From Casuarius casuarius (Eukaryota > Chordata > Aves > Casuariiformes > Casuariidae): DNA of 64,000 nt. The position numbers and the translations under genes were made by a program. Every line of letters starts with the position of its first letter. Positions within the stretch are counted from its first letter, which is position 1. Shown piece by piece: positions 1 through 12,750 of this stretch. The notes beneath the pieces were generated by a model. It was not told where the DNA came from, made no database searches, and worked only from the letters and a program-made list of their open reading frames with translations. The DNA is taken from assembly GCA_003342895.1 (NCBI GenBank), contig PTFA01000415.1, positions 124,001 through 188,000 on the forward strand. The letters are read 5' to 3'.

Positions 1-2678
1 ATAGTTGTTTTAAAAAAAAAATAATAATAATTTTCAATTTGGGACATGGAATGATGAGATAACCCCATACATGGTTTTTGTTCTTTCCTTTTTTACCTAA
101 ATCAGTATTATTTACTTTTCTCAAATGCTATTTTTTTTTACCTTTCCTACTGCTAGCTGATTTGTAAGATAATATTCTTAATAGAGTCTAGATTTCAAAG
201 AGGTTGTCTTTTCCCATATCTTTGTGTGAATGGATAAATAAAATCTAGTGTTATTTCTTTCACAGAAGTGGGTCTTAATCTCTCCTGTGTATATATCAGA
301 CTGAAGAGACTCCTTTATTTCATGAAATCTTACATTTATTTTTTACTTATGTAAAAGATTCTAAAATGTAAATATTAAGCAAGAAGGTAGTATCTCAACT
401 TTAAATCCCATTACTGACTTCAATGCAAATTACATTAAGTTCAGAGCTGAAGGATTTGGACCTATATTTATGCTGAGCTCTAGTTTCCGCAGATCTGCTT
501 TGCTCATCGCTGAAATAGTTTACTGACCTAAGGCCATTGCAGTTAATAAGTATATGTTTAATAGCTGATCTTTCATGATTCTTTATAGAAGTATGGGATA
601 TTGAATATCCTTTTTCAGAATTTGCACCATAATCATCATATTCAAAATACGAGTTTAATCTTTTAATTGGCAAATAAGGCATATAAATTGTATTCTCTAT
701 TTAGAGAATAGAATGAAGAACACAAAACTGAAGCAAAAGGAAGGGCTGACATACTTTTCTTCTCCCTTTAGAAACAGCTTCTAATCTATGATTCTGCACC
801 TTATTCTAAGAAAGATTTAATTATGAAATACTGATGAAATGCAGTTTTATTATAGCCCTTACAAAAGAATGCCTAAAAAACTTTTAATAGAAAAGAATTG
901 GGTAAATCATTATATCTTGTATTGTCAAGAGTTTTATAGACCCTTTTGATGATCTTTTTCTGACTTGAAGAAATTCTCCATTTTGATTTTCTCATGGTTC
1001 ATGAGCCTTGCTAAATGTTGGGTTACCAGAGATAGCACCTTTTGTTCATTTTCTCATATTTCAATATCAGCTTTGAAATAAGATCAAGGCTCTTTTGACT
1101 TGTAATATAGGTAACGATAAGGTACATACAGGATCCCCAAATCTGCAACTCTACCTTCATTTATGAAGTGAATGTTCTTAGGTGCTTATATAGTGCCAAT
1201 AGAGATGTTAACAGCAAGACGATTTCCCCTCAATTAATTTGTTCCTAGGTAGAAACTCTGTCAAAATGTTACAGTACTGTTTTGGGGATTGTCAATCATG
1301 CTGCATCATGTCAGATCTACATCCACAACAGTAATACAAAGAGTATCACAATGATATACAGTGTGATCCTTTCTGAAAGGATTTCTGGAAGGATTGCTTG
1401 GCTATATCTCATCAGTATTCAGATTTTACCTTCAAAATAAGAAAAATGTCCTCAGGTATTTTCGCGAAATGGCCATTGCCTTTGCACAACTGAGCTGTGT
1501 TGAGGTGCATCTCATGAAACATGTGAAATGACAATTGGGAAAAAAAAATGGGTGATTGAACTGGGAAGTTATTTCAAAAATATAATTGCAGTTGCATCTG
1601 ATTTGCATTTTATGCCAGTATATCAAAATATTAGTGCCTGCTTTCATTCATAACACAGTTTAAGAAGCATAAATTACTTTAATCCTAAAAAGAAAAAAGT
1701 AAGGTGACTTTGGTGTTATTCTGACAACTGAAAATATAATTTCAGTCTTGAAAAATCATTAAAATAGCACTAGGAAAAAAGTTTCAGTAACAATGAATCA
1801 GTATTCCTAATTCATAGGTGAATATGCCCCAAGGCCTCTAGTTTCCATGAAAGAAGTAAACAGAAAACCATAATGTAAAATTATTGTTTTCAGCACAAGT
1901 TAATTATTAAGCAGTCATAGTTTCATTTCTGTTTAGCATTTCATCAACAACAAAATAAATGTATTGCTTGGTCTACTGCAGTGCCAAAAACATTGTCAGT
2001 CAGCTGGAGATATTTTCTTCTGGAGAGAGGAAGCCTATTGCTTGTTCTGCAGTGAAATTACTTTGAAGGGGTCTGAGCACATAAGCAGAGTAGCATGAGC
2101 AAGAATGCAGCATTCCAGAAAATCTTCACGTGCCTGAGTAGTTTGGATTCATGTGAGTAGTTTGGATGACTGCATTAAGATTACCTTTGTGGATAAGGAT
2201 TATTTACAGAATGTCAATAACCGAAGGATTAAAATCTTGCTCCATTAAAATAAAAGCCTGAGTTAGTTTCCCCATTTTAATTATTATCTGGTTTTTACTT
2301 GTGTTAATCTCAGTGTGATTCAGTGCACTCAAATTAGTGTCAATCACTTTTTCTACTGATGATCATTTTTTCATTGATGATTTCCATTGGGTTTTGAATC
2401 TGCACCTTAGTAAATATTTGTATTGGATCAAACTGAGCCTCACATCATCATGATGGAAATCCTCCAGAGGCAATGGAAATTTCATTATTTAGGCCCAGAA
2501 GAAGAACGTGTCCCACAAAACAATTTGGCTGAGTAAACAAAACTTTCTGGAAGCCTGAACAGGGGTACTCTTCATAACGAAGATGTTTAGCAAAGCGAGA
2601 CGTGGGCAGTACATGAAGGCTTCTCTACACAAAGCTCTTTAATTTTTGAAGGGGGAAAATATACAAAAGAGCACTTAC
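1..2678. other. AT-rich stretch without a recognised gene
   Basis: No coding signal was recognised. A 93-codon minus frame (401-682) has no known family. The text CCCATTACTGACTTCAATG near 406-424 faintly recalls the centre of ancient palindromic repeats but is too short to call. The 19-bp duplication at 2135 is the only clear repeat. Confidence 0.6.
2135..2167 (+). repeat. Short 19-bp tandem duplication
   Basis: The 14-mer TGAGTAGTTTGGAT occurs at 2135-2148 and again at 2154-2167, a 19-bp period. This is a small local duplication of no evident function. Confidence 0.8.
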
Positions 2679-2840
2679 CTGCATTTGTACATATATTGAA
2701 ACTGGAAATGGAAAAACTGTTTTTATAACTCTCAAAATACTTTTCATAATTTTATTCATTGTTTTGTAGGTAGACAAGCTGGTGTAAATCTGCCTGTCTT
2801 TGTTAAGACAACTGAGCTATTAATTTTTCTATCAATTAAA
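2679..2840 (-). other. Candidate non-coding exon, minus strand
   Basis: On the minus strand, CTTTCTTCTGCCTTCAG (acceptor, at 2841-2857) is a textbook polypyrimidine tract. The other end is ATGCAG followed by GTAAGTGC, a perfect donor (2673-2678). The 162-bp interval has stop codons in all three frames; the longest open part is about 27 codons from the acceptor. It would therefore suit an untranslated or lncRNA exon better than a coding one. Chance co-occurrence of both signals is possible. Confidence 0.22.
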
Positions 2841-5800
2841 CTGAAGGCAGAAGAAAGACTAAAATCACTTCCTGGGGGCGAGGTGGGGGAGGGTTAAGAT
2901 GCCAAAACATAAAGTAAAAAAACATGTTACAGTTCAAGGTCAATCATTAATTATTTAAAGAGTCTTGAGCAGAAAACCTCTTGTTTTGCTCTAAATCCAG
3001 AGGATAGAATTTCTGACCTGGCAAAATGAAAAATGCTATTTAATACTCGCCTCTGTACCAAAGGACAATGCATCACCTGAATGAATAAATGAATACAGCA
3101 CAATTTCAAGATCAGCCAAGGAATGTGAGGTGGGAAATAGCAGCTCTATTATACCATCTTCCTTCATCTCCGTAATCCTGATTCCTGACAGTGAAGCTGC
3201 CTGTGCGTGTTAGACAAGCTTTGCAGTATCGGTAAGCTATAGCGGGTTGTAACAGCCCCCAACAAACATCTAGGGATAAGTGGGGAAGAGCAGTGCTCTT
3301 GCCTCATCTCTGTTAAGTCTCTGACCTGAATTCAGAGCTGGGAGCAATATGCCAGTTCTGTGCAAAGTAGGGATTGATTTGTGGCAGTAAAATCATAACT
3401 AGAAGTTTGTAATGGCTTGATGCATATCTTGCATTGTAGGAACTGTGCAAATGAGGCTGAATAGGTTGGCAGGTCTGATTTTTTTTTTTTCCTTTTTATA
3501 GTGATAAAAATGGTCTCCATTTTGCAAACTTTAAGTTTTTAAGAGTTCTTAATCACGCTTGCACTCTGCAACTCAGCTTTTCAAAGGATTGTGTGTTTAC
3601 TTTGTATTCTGTAATCCTCGTGTGTCTATTTTTAATAGCTAAGATTTTTTGATTGGAAAATAAAAATCAAAAAGTTGCTTGGAATTTCAGCCTCTATCTA
3701 AAGGAAATGGGTAAATCTGTCTTTAGACAGCTCAGTATCATGAGCTTTGTCCTTGAGAGCAGCTGAGGCTTATTGGACTGCAAAGCCAAAATTACCTGGA
3801 ACAAAGTATTTTTAAATGCATGTTATTCCAGGGTAGGCAGCTGCTCACTGCATGAATCCTTCACTCACTGCTGTGCTCAGCAGTCAACTTTCCCTAGTTA
3901 AAGGCACCAGGTCATGGAAGATAGCTTTAAAACATTGCTTTATTTATATTATTCTTAACTATTATTCTTAACTCCCTACTGAATATTATCAAAGTGGCTG
4001 TATTTTGACTACAAAAAAAAAAAAATTATAGAAACCCAACAGAATGCAGTTGATGAAATTTAATCCATAGGAAGCACTTAATTCTTCGACTACTGTTACT
4101 ACAAGCCACCACAAATTAAAACTTTGGGGCCTGCTATTTGGAACAAGAGGGCCCATTCCTCTAGGCTATGGAAACAACTACAAGTTTTCTGTCTTAACTA
4201 AAGGATTAACTTCTTTCTTTTCTACCAAAAGAAACATGAGAGAGTTGAAAGGCCGGTATATTGTTACAATAATAACCAGTACATATTTTCTTCAGCAGTA
4301 GTGTGCTAATTACAGAATTCTGTTCTGGTAGTCTATTTGAATGTCCTTAACTAATGAAATAATAAGTTACGATGGCCTCAGCATAGGTGGTAGTGAGGAA
4401 ATCTGGAATTCTAAGACCAGAGGAACTGCTAAAAGTGTCTCTGGGGTAACAAAGAAATTAGAAAGATAAATATACTGTATAAATACCATGTATTTAAGTA
4501 AGCTACTATGCACTCATTAAATGATCCAAAACTGCAAAGGTCAGTAGTCTTTCAAAGGTGTGCCAGACTACTTTTTCTTTCCAAAATTAGAGGATAAACA
4601 TGATGGTAAAAACTAAGTTATCTCAAGATAACATTATTTCCGGCTGATAACCTTGCAGCATCCTGCTTGATATTGTTTAAAATCTGCTCTCGTATCATCT
4701 TCAGAAATCCTCTATAGTTTGCTGACTTCTGTGCTACTCAGCAAGCCTTGCATTTGATCAGCCAGTTATAAAACTTGCATAAAATATAAGCTTTTTTCAT
4801 TTTGCAGCCTGTTCCCTTAAGGAAATTAAATATATTTTTGATAGGCATTATAAATCTGTAATTAATATGATTTTCTAAAATAGTACATAAATACTCAGAG
4901 TTTTCTGAGAAGCGTGAAAAATGCCAAGTAATGCATTCCTCCAAATGTTGATGTCACGACTTGTAAAGTTTCAGAAAAATGCTTCAATCGTTTAAACAGT
5001 TCAGTGTAGAAATATATCATCACTGAAAAAGAAGGATTTATAGGATTGTTCATATAGAAAGTAGAATGATCTTTTCAAAAAGCTTTTGTTCTTTATTTTA
5101 AAGAGCAGACCATCTTATTTTTTAATAAATTGTCTTTTGAAGGCCACGACTATGCTCTTGAATAAATCATAAAATGTCTTTTAAAATTTTTATTACACCA
5201 TCAGCCCAATTTCTGAAACCCTTTCAAACATTTAAGAAGAAATACTATCTCATTTCTCTTCTTTTCCAATTTTTAGAAGAGAATTTGTTGATTGAAGAGT
5301 ATAGAGTGTTCATTAAGTAGTGCTTGTACACAATTTCTCAAGGGAAAGCTAAATCCAAGAAATAAGTTATTTGCGTTTCATGATTTCTGTAGTCATTTTT
5401 GCCTCTTACAAAACCAAGAAAGTGTTGTTTTGGTCCAGCTTTCATCTGTTTCTCTCCTGTGAGTCTTCCACCAGAAATGAATGGTTTTATAATCCCTGTG
5501 GAATATACCTCCTGTGGAAGCTTATGGTCACACCGAGAGGACTTGCTCTCCTTTTCCTCCCTCTTCATCTATAAATCATAGGATAAGCTGTAATTAGGGC
5601 ATATACCTTCTTAGTGATGATTTTCTATCCTCCTCTGTAATGATGACCCTGAATGCCTAAAGAGCAAGGGGATTAAATACCTGTTTGCTTGTATCTTTCC
5701 TATACTTTTTACAGCACTCTCAGCTGAATATGCTTCACTTTTCTTCAATCAAATTGTCATGGGCGGGGAGGGGGAAGCTTAGCTGTGTCCAAGTAAAAGG

Positions 5801-6825
5801 ATTTTCTTCATATGCCATCTATAAAATCTGACTTTCATTGATAAAGTCAGGAAGCATATTATCAAGTATCAAAGAACAGATTTAAAATGACAAAAACCGA
5901 AGAGCGTAGATAAGTGTTGCTTTTCTGGTGTATAAATTTATGACAGTCTTGTTTATCTTTTGCATTAATAGGGCTTTTCAAAGCCACAATGACCATGTGT
6001 ATTTTTCAGAACATTTGCCTTGGGGGGGGGGGACGGGGATTTTCTTCAAAGTTGTCAAGCATGTAATGCTGTTACCAAACCTATTCTTTGATATTTGCTT
6101 TTACTTTGCACAGCACACCAAAGTTACCGAGTACAAGTTTTGTCTTCTGTTTTTGTTCAGCTCTTTCTTCTCATGGACTCCTTCAGTCCAACCCTCCCCT
6201 AAAGGTGGTTTTTCCCTCCATCTGAATATTCAGATTGCCCCCACCATATTAACTCTCCCTTGATTACACCCTTGCAAGGAGGTTCAGCCAGATTACCTGG
6301 TTTTTTTTTTTTTTTTAACCAGACACTAGATTAAAAAAGTCATTTTAAAGTATCGCACTATTATCAGCTAACAAGTTTGTTCAGATTTGATTCACTTTAG
6401 AAATGTGAGGGATTTTTTCCCTGACTTGCTTTTGCCGTGAAGTAGTAAAACAGACACTTGAATTGAAGAAGAAATTCAAATTTGAATATTTTATTTGAAA
6501 AATTTTGTCTTAAATTACTCATGAACTCTTCATCTGAAGATGTAGTAAATGAGAAAATAATTCATTTTTGTTTTTAAAATAACTTGAATGCATGGTCAGA
6601 CAAAAAAAATTGAACTAATTCTACAGCACTGGAACTGTCAACATCTGTGGATGTGAGTCACCTGCTAGTCAAAATCCGGATGCAGTTTTTAGCATATGTA
6701 AACTGTGCTCACAAGGAAGATATCAGGCTTTTAGAAACGTGTTCTTATTTTGCTGATAAATGTTGCCTATTTGCTAGAAAACTTGCTCTATTTGGCTACA
6801 CTTTAAGCTAGGATTATTCTTTTTT

Positions 6826-6838
6826 GGGGGGGGGGGGG
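6826..6838 (+). repeat. Poly(G) run of 13
   Basis: Thirteen G follow a T run. It is one of four plus-strand G runs of ten or more in the window (others: 6022-6032, 8205-8214, 52504-52514). Confidence 0.9.
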
Positions 6839-9581
6839 ATAAGTATGCAATACAGCCTCAAATTTGGAATTGAATGACTGGTTATATTTCTTTGTTCTTT
6901 CAATATTTAAAAGAATATAGTCCATATAGTATTTATCTATCATTAGCTTGGCTGAAATACAAAAGGTGAGTGGTATCTTGAAGAATGCAGCATACGAAGT
7001 AAACAAAGGCAAACTCAGAGACTGACTCTTTTCTCATTTACATCTTTTGACTTCCAAGAGACTGTGAAATATTTTTTACAGAAATAAAAAAATATTAGAG
7101 CTTTACCAGCTCTAAAGTAAAATAACTGAATGAGAATCAGGCCATTTGCATTTTGGAGGTGACAGACTAAATCCTCAGCTGATCAAGTGCTTTGTCCAGT
7201 GTGCACAGCTTGCTCACTAAATAGCTGGAGATTTTTATCTCTTGAAAGAATATATTTTCTATTTTTCTGGGCATAAGAGATAACATTAAAAGTTTACCTC
7301 AGCTTAAATCACTATTTCCCTTCTCCTTACTGATAAGCACTACTTTTCTTAATGCAGGCAGTGGAAAAGAGAACAGATAGCTACTAAGCCAGGAAAGTTT
7401 CAAACAGGCAACTTGTGATATAAATGTGTTTGTTTTTTGCCATTAGGATTTTTTTTAATAAAACATGATTCTACTTGTGAACAAAATATTACATGCAGAA
7501 TGATAAGGAAATTGATTAATTCTGAAATACAGTTAGGCTACAGAATTACTCATGAGAAGCTAAAAGTCTGAGAAAGAAAACACTCCAAATGGAGCCGTTG
7601 AGCCTGCGTATACTTCGCGCCTGAAACTTCCCTCCATTCACGGGCAAAAGAAGGGTAAGAGCAAGGGTGGCTGGGTGAGGGCACTACTAATACGGTGCCA
7701 CAGACTTCAGAGAAAGCAGCAGCCTCCTTGCATACTGATGCCTGCCTTCCTTCATCCGCAACGCTACCATGGAACAGTTGTATGGGGCTGTGCGTTCCCA
7801 TGCTGGAGCTAAAAAATGCTGGGACTGAGGGGCTATGGTTGATGGCAGAATCAGGACTCCAGTTTCATATTGTCATAACTCCCCTCTTTTTTCCAAAATT
7901 ATTAGGGTTTCTTCAGAAGGAAGCTTCTGATTTCTCACTTGTGTTCTGAGATAGCTTTCTCAACGCATGGATAGGTAGAGAAATTGCCAGTAGTCAGTCT
8001 GGGTTATCTCCTCTACAAAATAGTGTATCACAGGTTTAAATGTGGTATATGGTTTTCTCAATTCTAATAATTTTTTTCACTGAAGTGTCATCTGACAACA
8101 TACAGCTCTTATAAATAGTTGTGCAAAATTACTTTGTGGTTGTGTGTGTGTGGTGGTTTTTTACCCCTTCTTCCCTTTATTTCTGAAATCAGGAAAAAAA
8201 AAGTGGGGGGGGGGAAGGTCTTCTGGATGCCTCAGGGGCCTCAGTCTTTTATAAAATCATAATAATAATAATTAAAAAAATGCTGTACATGCCCTTGAGC
8301 TATGAGTGTGTGCGTTTAATTGGACAAGTAAAACTTTCAGGTAGGCTCTAAAAATTATGGAACTGCCACTAACGTCGCAACTTTGTGATTACACTCGGTG
8401 ACCTTTCACAGTCTGTGATTGCCGTCAACGCTTCACTTAGACCGCTCCCTTAGTGGTGCCAAAGAGTTACCAAGAGCCACAGCAGTTTTGCAATGCAGTA
8501 GCCTCACAGTTTCTCATCTTTAGAGCTGGCTGTTAAACTGTCTGCACCCCGAAGTGTACCAGTGAGCAAGGGATTCATCTAGGTGCAAAGGAAAAATGTC
8601 TGTCTGTCAGACATATGCAACATATGTAGACATAGACAACTTTATGCAGTCTTCAACTCTTTTTACAAGAGATTATACCATGGAGGAGGTTTTTCTGTTA
8701 GCTCTTTCACAACCCAAAAATTAATTTCATGTAAGCTATTATCAGTTTGCTGAGATGCAATATGAGTTAAATTTGAACTCTTAAGGAAAAGTGAAAGGGT
8801 CTGTAACCCTTTACCAAAGCTTTGAGTCAAATGGTTTTTTTGAAGCAGTGAGAATAGGTGGCTGACATTATGTGATTCAGCAGGGTGAACCTGCTCTTCA
8901 ACATTACATGAATTTTTGTGTACTCTTTAACATTTGTGTAAAAATTAGTACATTCTCATTTGCTTGAATATGTGTGTGTTTTGCGTGCCGTTATATTTCG
9001 GATTTGTGTGTCAGTAGGCTTGCGTTGTCAAATATACCATTTTTAGGTGCTTACTGGGATTTTCACAAGCAATTTATTCTCATTGGAATAACAGTAATTG
9101 GAAAAGATCGTAGACCTTCCTGCAATTAGTTAACTATATTTTCTTATGATAACATAAAGTATTTTTGAAAATGTTTAGTGTTATCTTTTCCTAAACCTTA
9201 TATTGGATAATCCAACTAGATAACTTTTAATTATTGGTTTTGAAATGCTAAGAATTTTAGTACTGGTATCATAAATGCCTGAAAATAGAATAATGAAATA
9301 GAATAATATACTGAAGTCTAATCTGACGGCTGCCTCTTCAATATTACTTCATTCAAATTTAGGGTAATATTATGTTCTGAGAAATACTTTAAATAATTCT
9401 TTTGTTTTTTACGAATGTTAGAATGCAAAAAAAATCTATCACAGTGTTTGAGTGGAATTTTCTTGAATTTTTCGCTTAATAAAAGGATCACGTTTTTAAA
9501 ATGTGTGACTGGGACATCCAATATTTTCTGCACTATTTTAATGATGGATTTATTGTATACACTGATTTTAATAAAATTGCT

Positions 9582-9604
9582 GTTGTTATTATTATTATTA
9601 TTAA
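9582..9604 (+). repeat. (TTA)n microsatellite
   Basis: A run of TTG and TTA triplets with about seven TTA units sits in AT-rich DNA. Confidence 0.85.
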
Positions 9605-11878
9605 AGTAGGATTCAATTTTGTTTCCTACTGGGTAGATTGTGTTTTGTGTGAAGTCTTGTGATTTAGGCTAGTTGTTGATGTATACTTCTTAAAGAAATG
9701 CTCACAGTATTCCTCCTTAATGGGATGGATTATCATTCTGATATCCTGAAAATTATTTAATCCAGACGAAAGCAAAGTGGTGTCAGTTTTCCAAAAGTCA
9801 GTTATTCCTCTTCCTCTAGCTCTTGTGGTTTTGTTAAAGTTTTGTTTCGGAGTTTTAATAGTTTGCAGGGGTTTTTTTAAAAACAAACACACTTTTTTTC
9901 TTGCATGTCCAGTGCTGCTGCTTAAAACTGCCATTGAATGTTTCCATTGCATGCAGTGTCACAGGCATACCTAGGTGTCTTCACCACAATAATTCGGAAA
10001 GGTAGATAGGAAGAAATATAGTACAGAGACCAGCAGAGTATGCGTTGGAAGAAACACAAAGTCATTTAAACTTGGATTAAATTGTATCTTGATTAAAGAC
10101 CTATTTAATAACCAACTGCTGGAGCATTCTCAGATACTGTGCATCATTTGCACAAGTACCTTGTCCTGCATGTTATTGATTAAGTAAATTTGAATTTAAA
10201 ATCCCTCTCATTTAAACTGATAGCATAATTTGACATATATTTTTAGGAGGGAGTGGACAATCATATCATCTCTTTATCTGCATTATCAGCTGTTTACTGA
10301 AGCTTTGCTAGCTTTTCAGAAAGAAGCACCCCAGATTCAGCATTAGAAAAGTATGTGTATTTATTTGCATGCTGCCTTAGAGTTTAAGGCTTCTCTGTGA
10401 AATTCTACTGTGTTCCTGATTTACTAGCTTATCCTGTTCTAGTTACTTCATGTTCAAGTCTTTATTTTTTTTATCCTGCTGCATTAGTACAGGACAAAAT
10501 CCTTGTATATGACTTGGAAATGCTAAAAAAGAGAGCCTGCCTTTATTAATGTTTATTGTGTAATAACTCAAGCAGGTTTCTTAGCATTGAATACAACTAG
10601 TAGGATAAGAAAGTGCTATGCTGTGAGTAAGGGTTATATCATCTACCTCTGAGGTGTTAAACATAATCCTGACAGTAAATATTTAGAAAATTTCTGAAAT
10701 AAATCTGCTAGCATCATAAGAGCTTTCACATGATCTGTAACAAAATGCATTAGAAGTAAAACTCAGAGTATCAAGAATATTTCACTCTCTAGCTAAAGCA
10801 TTTCCCAGATAATTTCCTAACTTGACTCCCACGCATTTGCTGGCAGTGTTTTCTAGCTCTAGCTGTAGTACTTTGTTAGGCCTTCAAAAAAAAATAAAAA
10901 AGATTAAATGATGATTAATTAAGTGGTTAATATCCTTTTTTAACAGAAAGAGCCTTACGCTCACCAACCACGCATAAACTCAGTGATAGAGAGAAATAGT
11001 AAAATTCAGTGATGTGCTATTGTATTCATTTACATATAACTGTTTAAAATGAGAAAAATGACTGCATAGAATAGAAATCCTTATTGGGTATGTCTGCCTA
11101 TGGGATGCAGGTTTACCTCATATGAGAGATGAAGACAGTAGTTTAAACTGGAAAATTCAATTCTTTCATCTAATATGACTAGAAAATAGAATTTGGTACC
11201 TGTTCCTGGTAAAAAACACTTTTAAAAGTTTTTTGAAATAGTGCAATTTTCAATGAGACAGTAAAAGCTTTAGGAAAATAGCAAACGAAAACAAGCTAAA
11301 GAAAACCTACAAGCCAAAAACACAAAGGAAAAGGAGTAGAAAAAGTCAAAACATTTTGACTTGCTGTTGTAAAAAAAAAAAATTTTCTATTTGACGTTGA
11401 CTTAAAATGTAAGGGTTAAAAAAGAATCAAATAACCTAAAGAGAAAAGAAAACGTTCTTTTAAGTCAACCAAAAAAATTAATGGTAGTCCAAAACCCTTA
11501 TCAGTACTGGAGGTACTTTGGAACACGATGTTTAGACAAGTATCTATCATGTTTCTAAATCAGTAGTTGTCAGGAATGATGAAAGAATAGTTGATTCAAA
11601 GTTTTTTCCAGTTTGTTGATTCTATGCAAGTAAATTACTTCAGTGGATTTTTTTTACTTGCCAAATAAATAATAATAAAAAACAGTGGCAAACAGATTTT
11701 TTTTTCTTTTAGGTAGGCCTGGTTTTGTTCTTATTTTTTTTTAATATTCCAGCTCAGCCAGCGGTCCAAGAGTTCTGTTATTCTCACAGCTCTCCTGGAA
11801 GTAAGCACAGCTTGGTAGGAAAAGTAATATCAAAAGCTCATATCTTTAGGCAGCAATACTTTACAATTGACCGGCATA

Positions 11879-12750
11879 TCACAGAATGAAAGAGGCTGGA
11901 AGGCGCCTCTGGAGATCATCTAGTCCAACCCCCCCACCCTGCTGAAAGCAGGGTCACCTGGAGCAGGTTGCTCAGGACTGTGTCCATTTGGGTTTTGAGC
12001 ATCTCTAAGGATGGAGACTCCCCAGTCTCTCTGAGGTACCTGTTTCAGTGTTTGGCCACCCTCACAGAGAAAAAGCTTTTTCTTAGGTTTAAGTGGAATT
12101 GCCTGTGTTTTAGTTTGTACTCACTGCCTCTTGTCCTCCACTGGGAAGAGTCTGGCTCTGTCGTCTTTTTTCCCCCCCGCATCGGGTATTTGTACACCTT
12201 GATGAGATCCCCCCAAGCCTTCTCTTTTCCAGGCTGAACAGTCCCAGCTCTCAGTGTTTCCTCCTATAAGAGATGCTCCAATCCCTTAATCATCTTTGTG
12301 GCCCTTCACTGGACTCGCTCCAGTATGTCTATCTCTCTCTCGTACTGTGGTACCCAGCACTCCGGATACGGGCACACCCATGCTGAGTAGAGGGGAAGAT
12401 CACATCCCTCAATCAGCTGGCCGTGCTCATGGGAAGGGCTCGTTGATGGCTTATGGTCCGCTTGTCCACCAGGACCCTAGGTCTTTTTCTCTCAAGCTGC
12501 TTTCCAGCTGGTCAGCCCCCAGCCTGTACTGGTGCCTGCGGTTATTCCTCTCCAGGGGCAGGACTTTGCATTTCCCTTTGTTGCGCTACATGAGGTTCCT
12601 CTCTGCCTGTTTTTCCAGCCTGTCAAGGTCCCTCTGAGTGGCAGCACAGCCCTCTGGGGTATCCGCCACCCCTCTGCAAACCCAGATGCTTATCACAGTG
12701 CTTTGAGCCCAGCAGTTCAGCCAGTTTTCAGTCTACTTCGCTTGTATTTG
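11879..12750 (-). mobile_element. CR1 LINE retrotransposon, 5'-truncated 3' fragment
   Basis: The plus strand reads as the reverse complement of the 3' part of an avian CR1 non-LTR retrotransposon. It opens with the complement of the terminal CATTCTGTGA-type unit, then the block GGAGATCATCTAGTCCAACC, then the long run on tobacco-free diagnostic phrases such as GAGATCCCCCCAAGCCTTCT and GCAGGACTTTGCATTTCCC, and near the far end CAGCCAGTTTTCA. The element therefore lies on the minus strand, with its 3' end at about 11879 and its truncated 5' end near 12750. Only one terminal repeat unit remains, and no target-site duplication is expected or seen. The copy looks internally deleted near 12665-12705, where text usually separated by a longer spacer is joined. 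Plus-strand reading frames of 80-117 codons inside it are antisense accidents. CR1 is the dominant LINE of birds, so this is the main organism marker. The 5' boundary is approximate. Confidence 0.93.

Larger units (their letters stand above)
2841..11878. other. AT-rich non-coding stretch
   Basis: This stretch holds homopolymers (G runs at 6022, 6826 and 8205; A and T tracts at 4013 and 6301), a G-rich segment near 2873-2893 and the TTA microsatellite at 9582. Two CpG clusters stand out at 7590-7650 and 8369-8455. Frames of 60-111 codons here resemble nothing known. A strong lone donor-like AAAG/GTGAGT occurs at 6965/6966 without a convincing acceptor. Confidence 0.6.

Noticed and set aside
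401..682. 93-codon minus-strand frame as a gene
   Set aside because: No known family, no splice or promoter context; frames of this size arise by chance over 64 kb.
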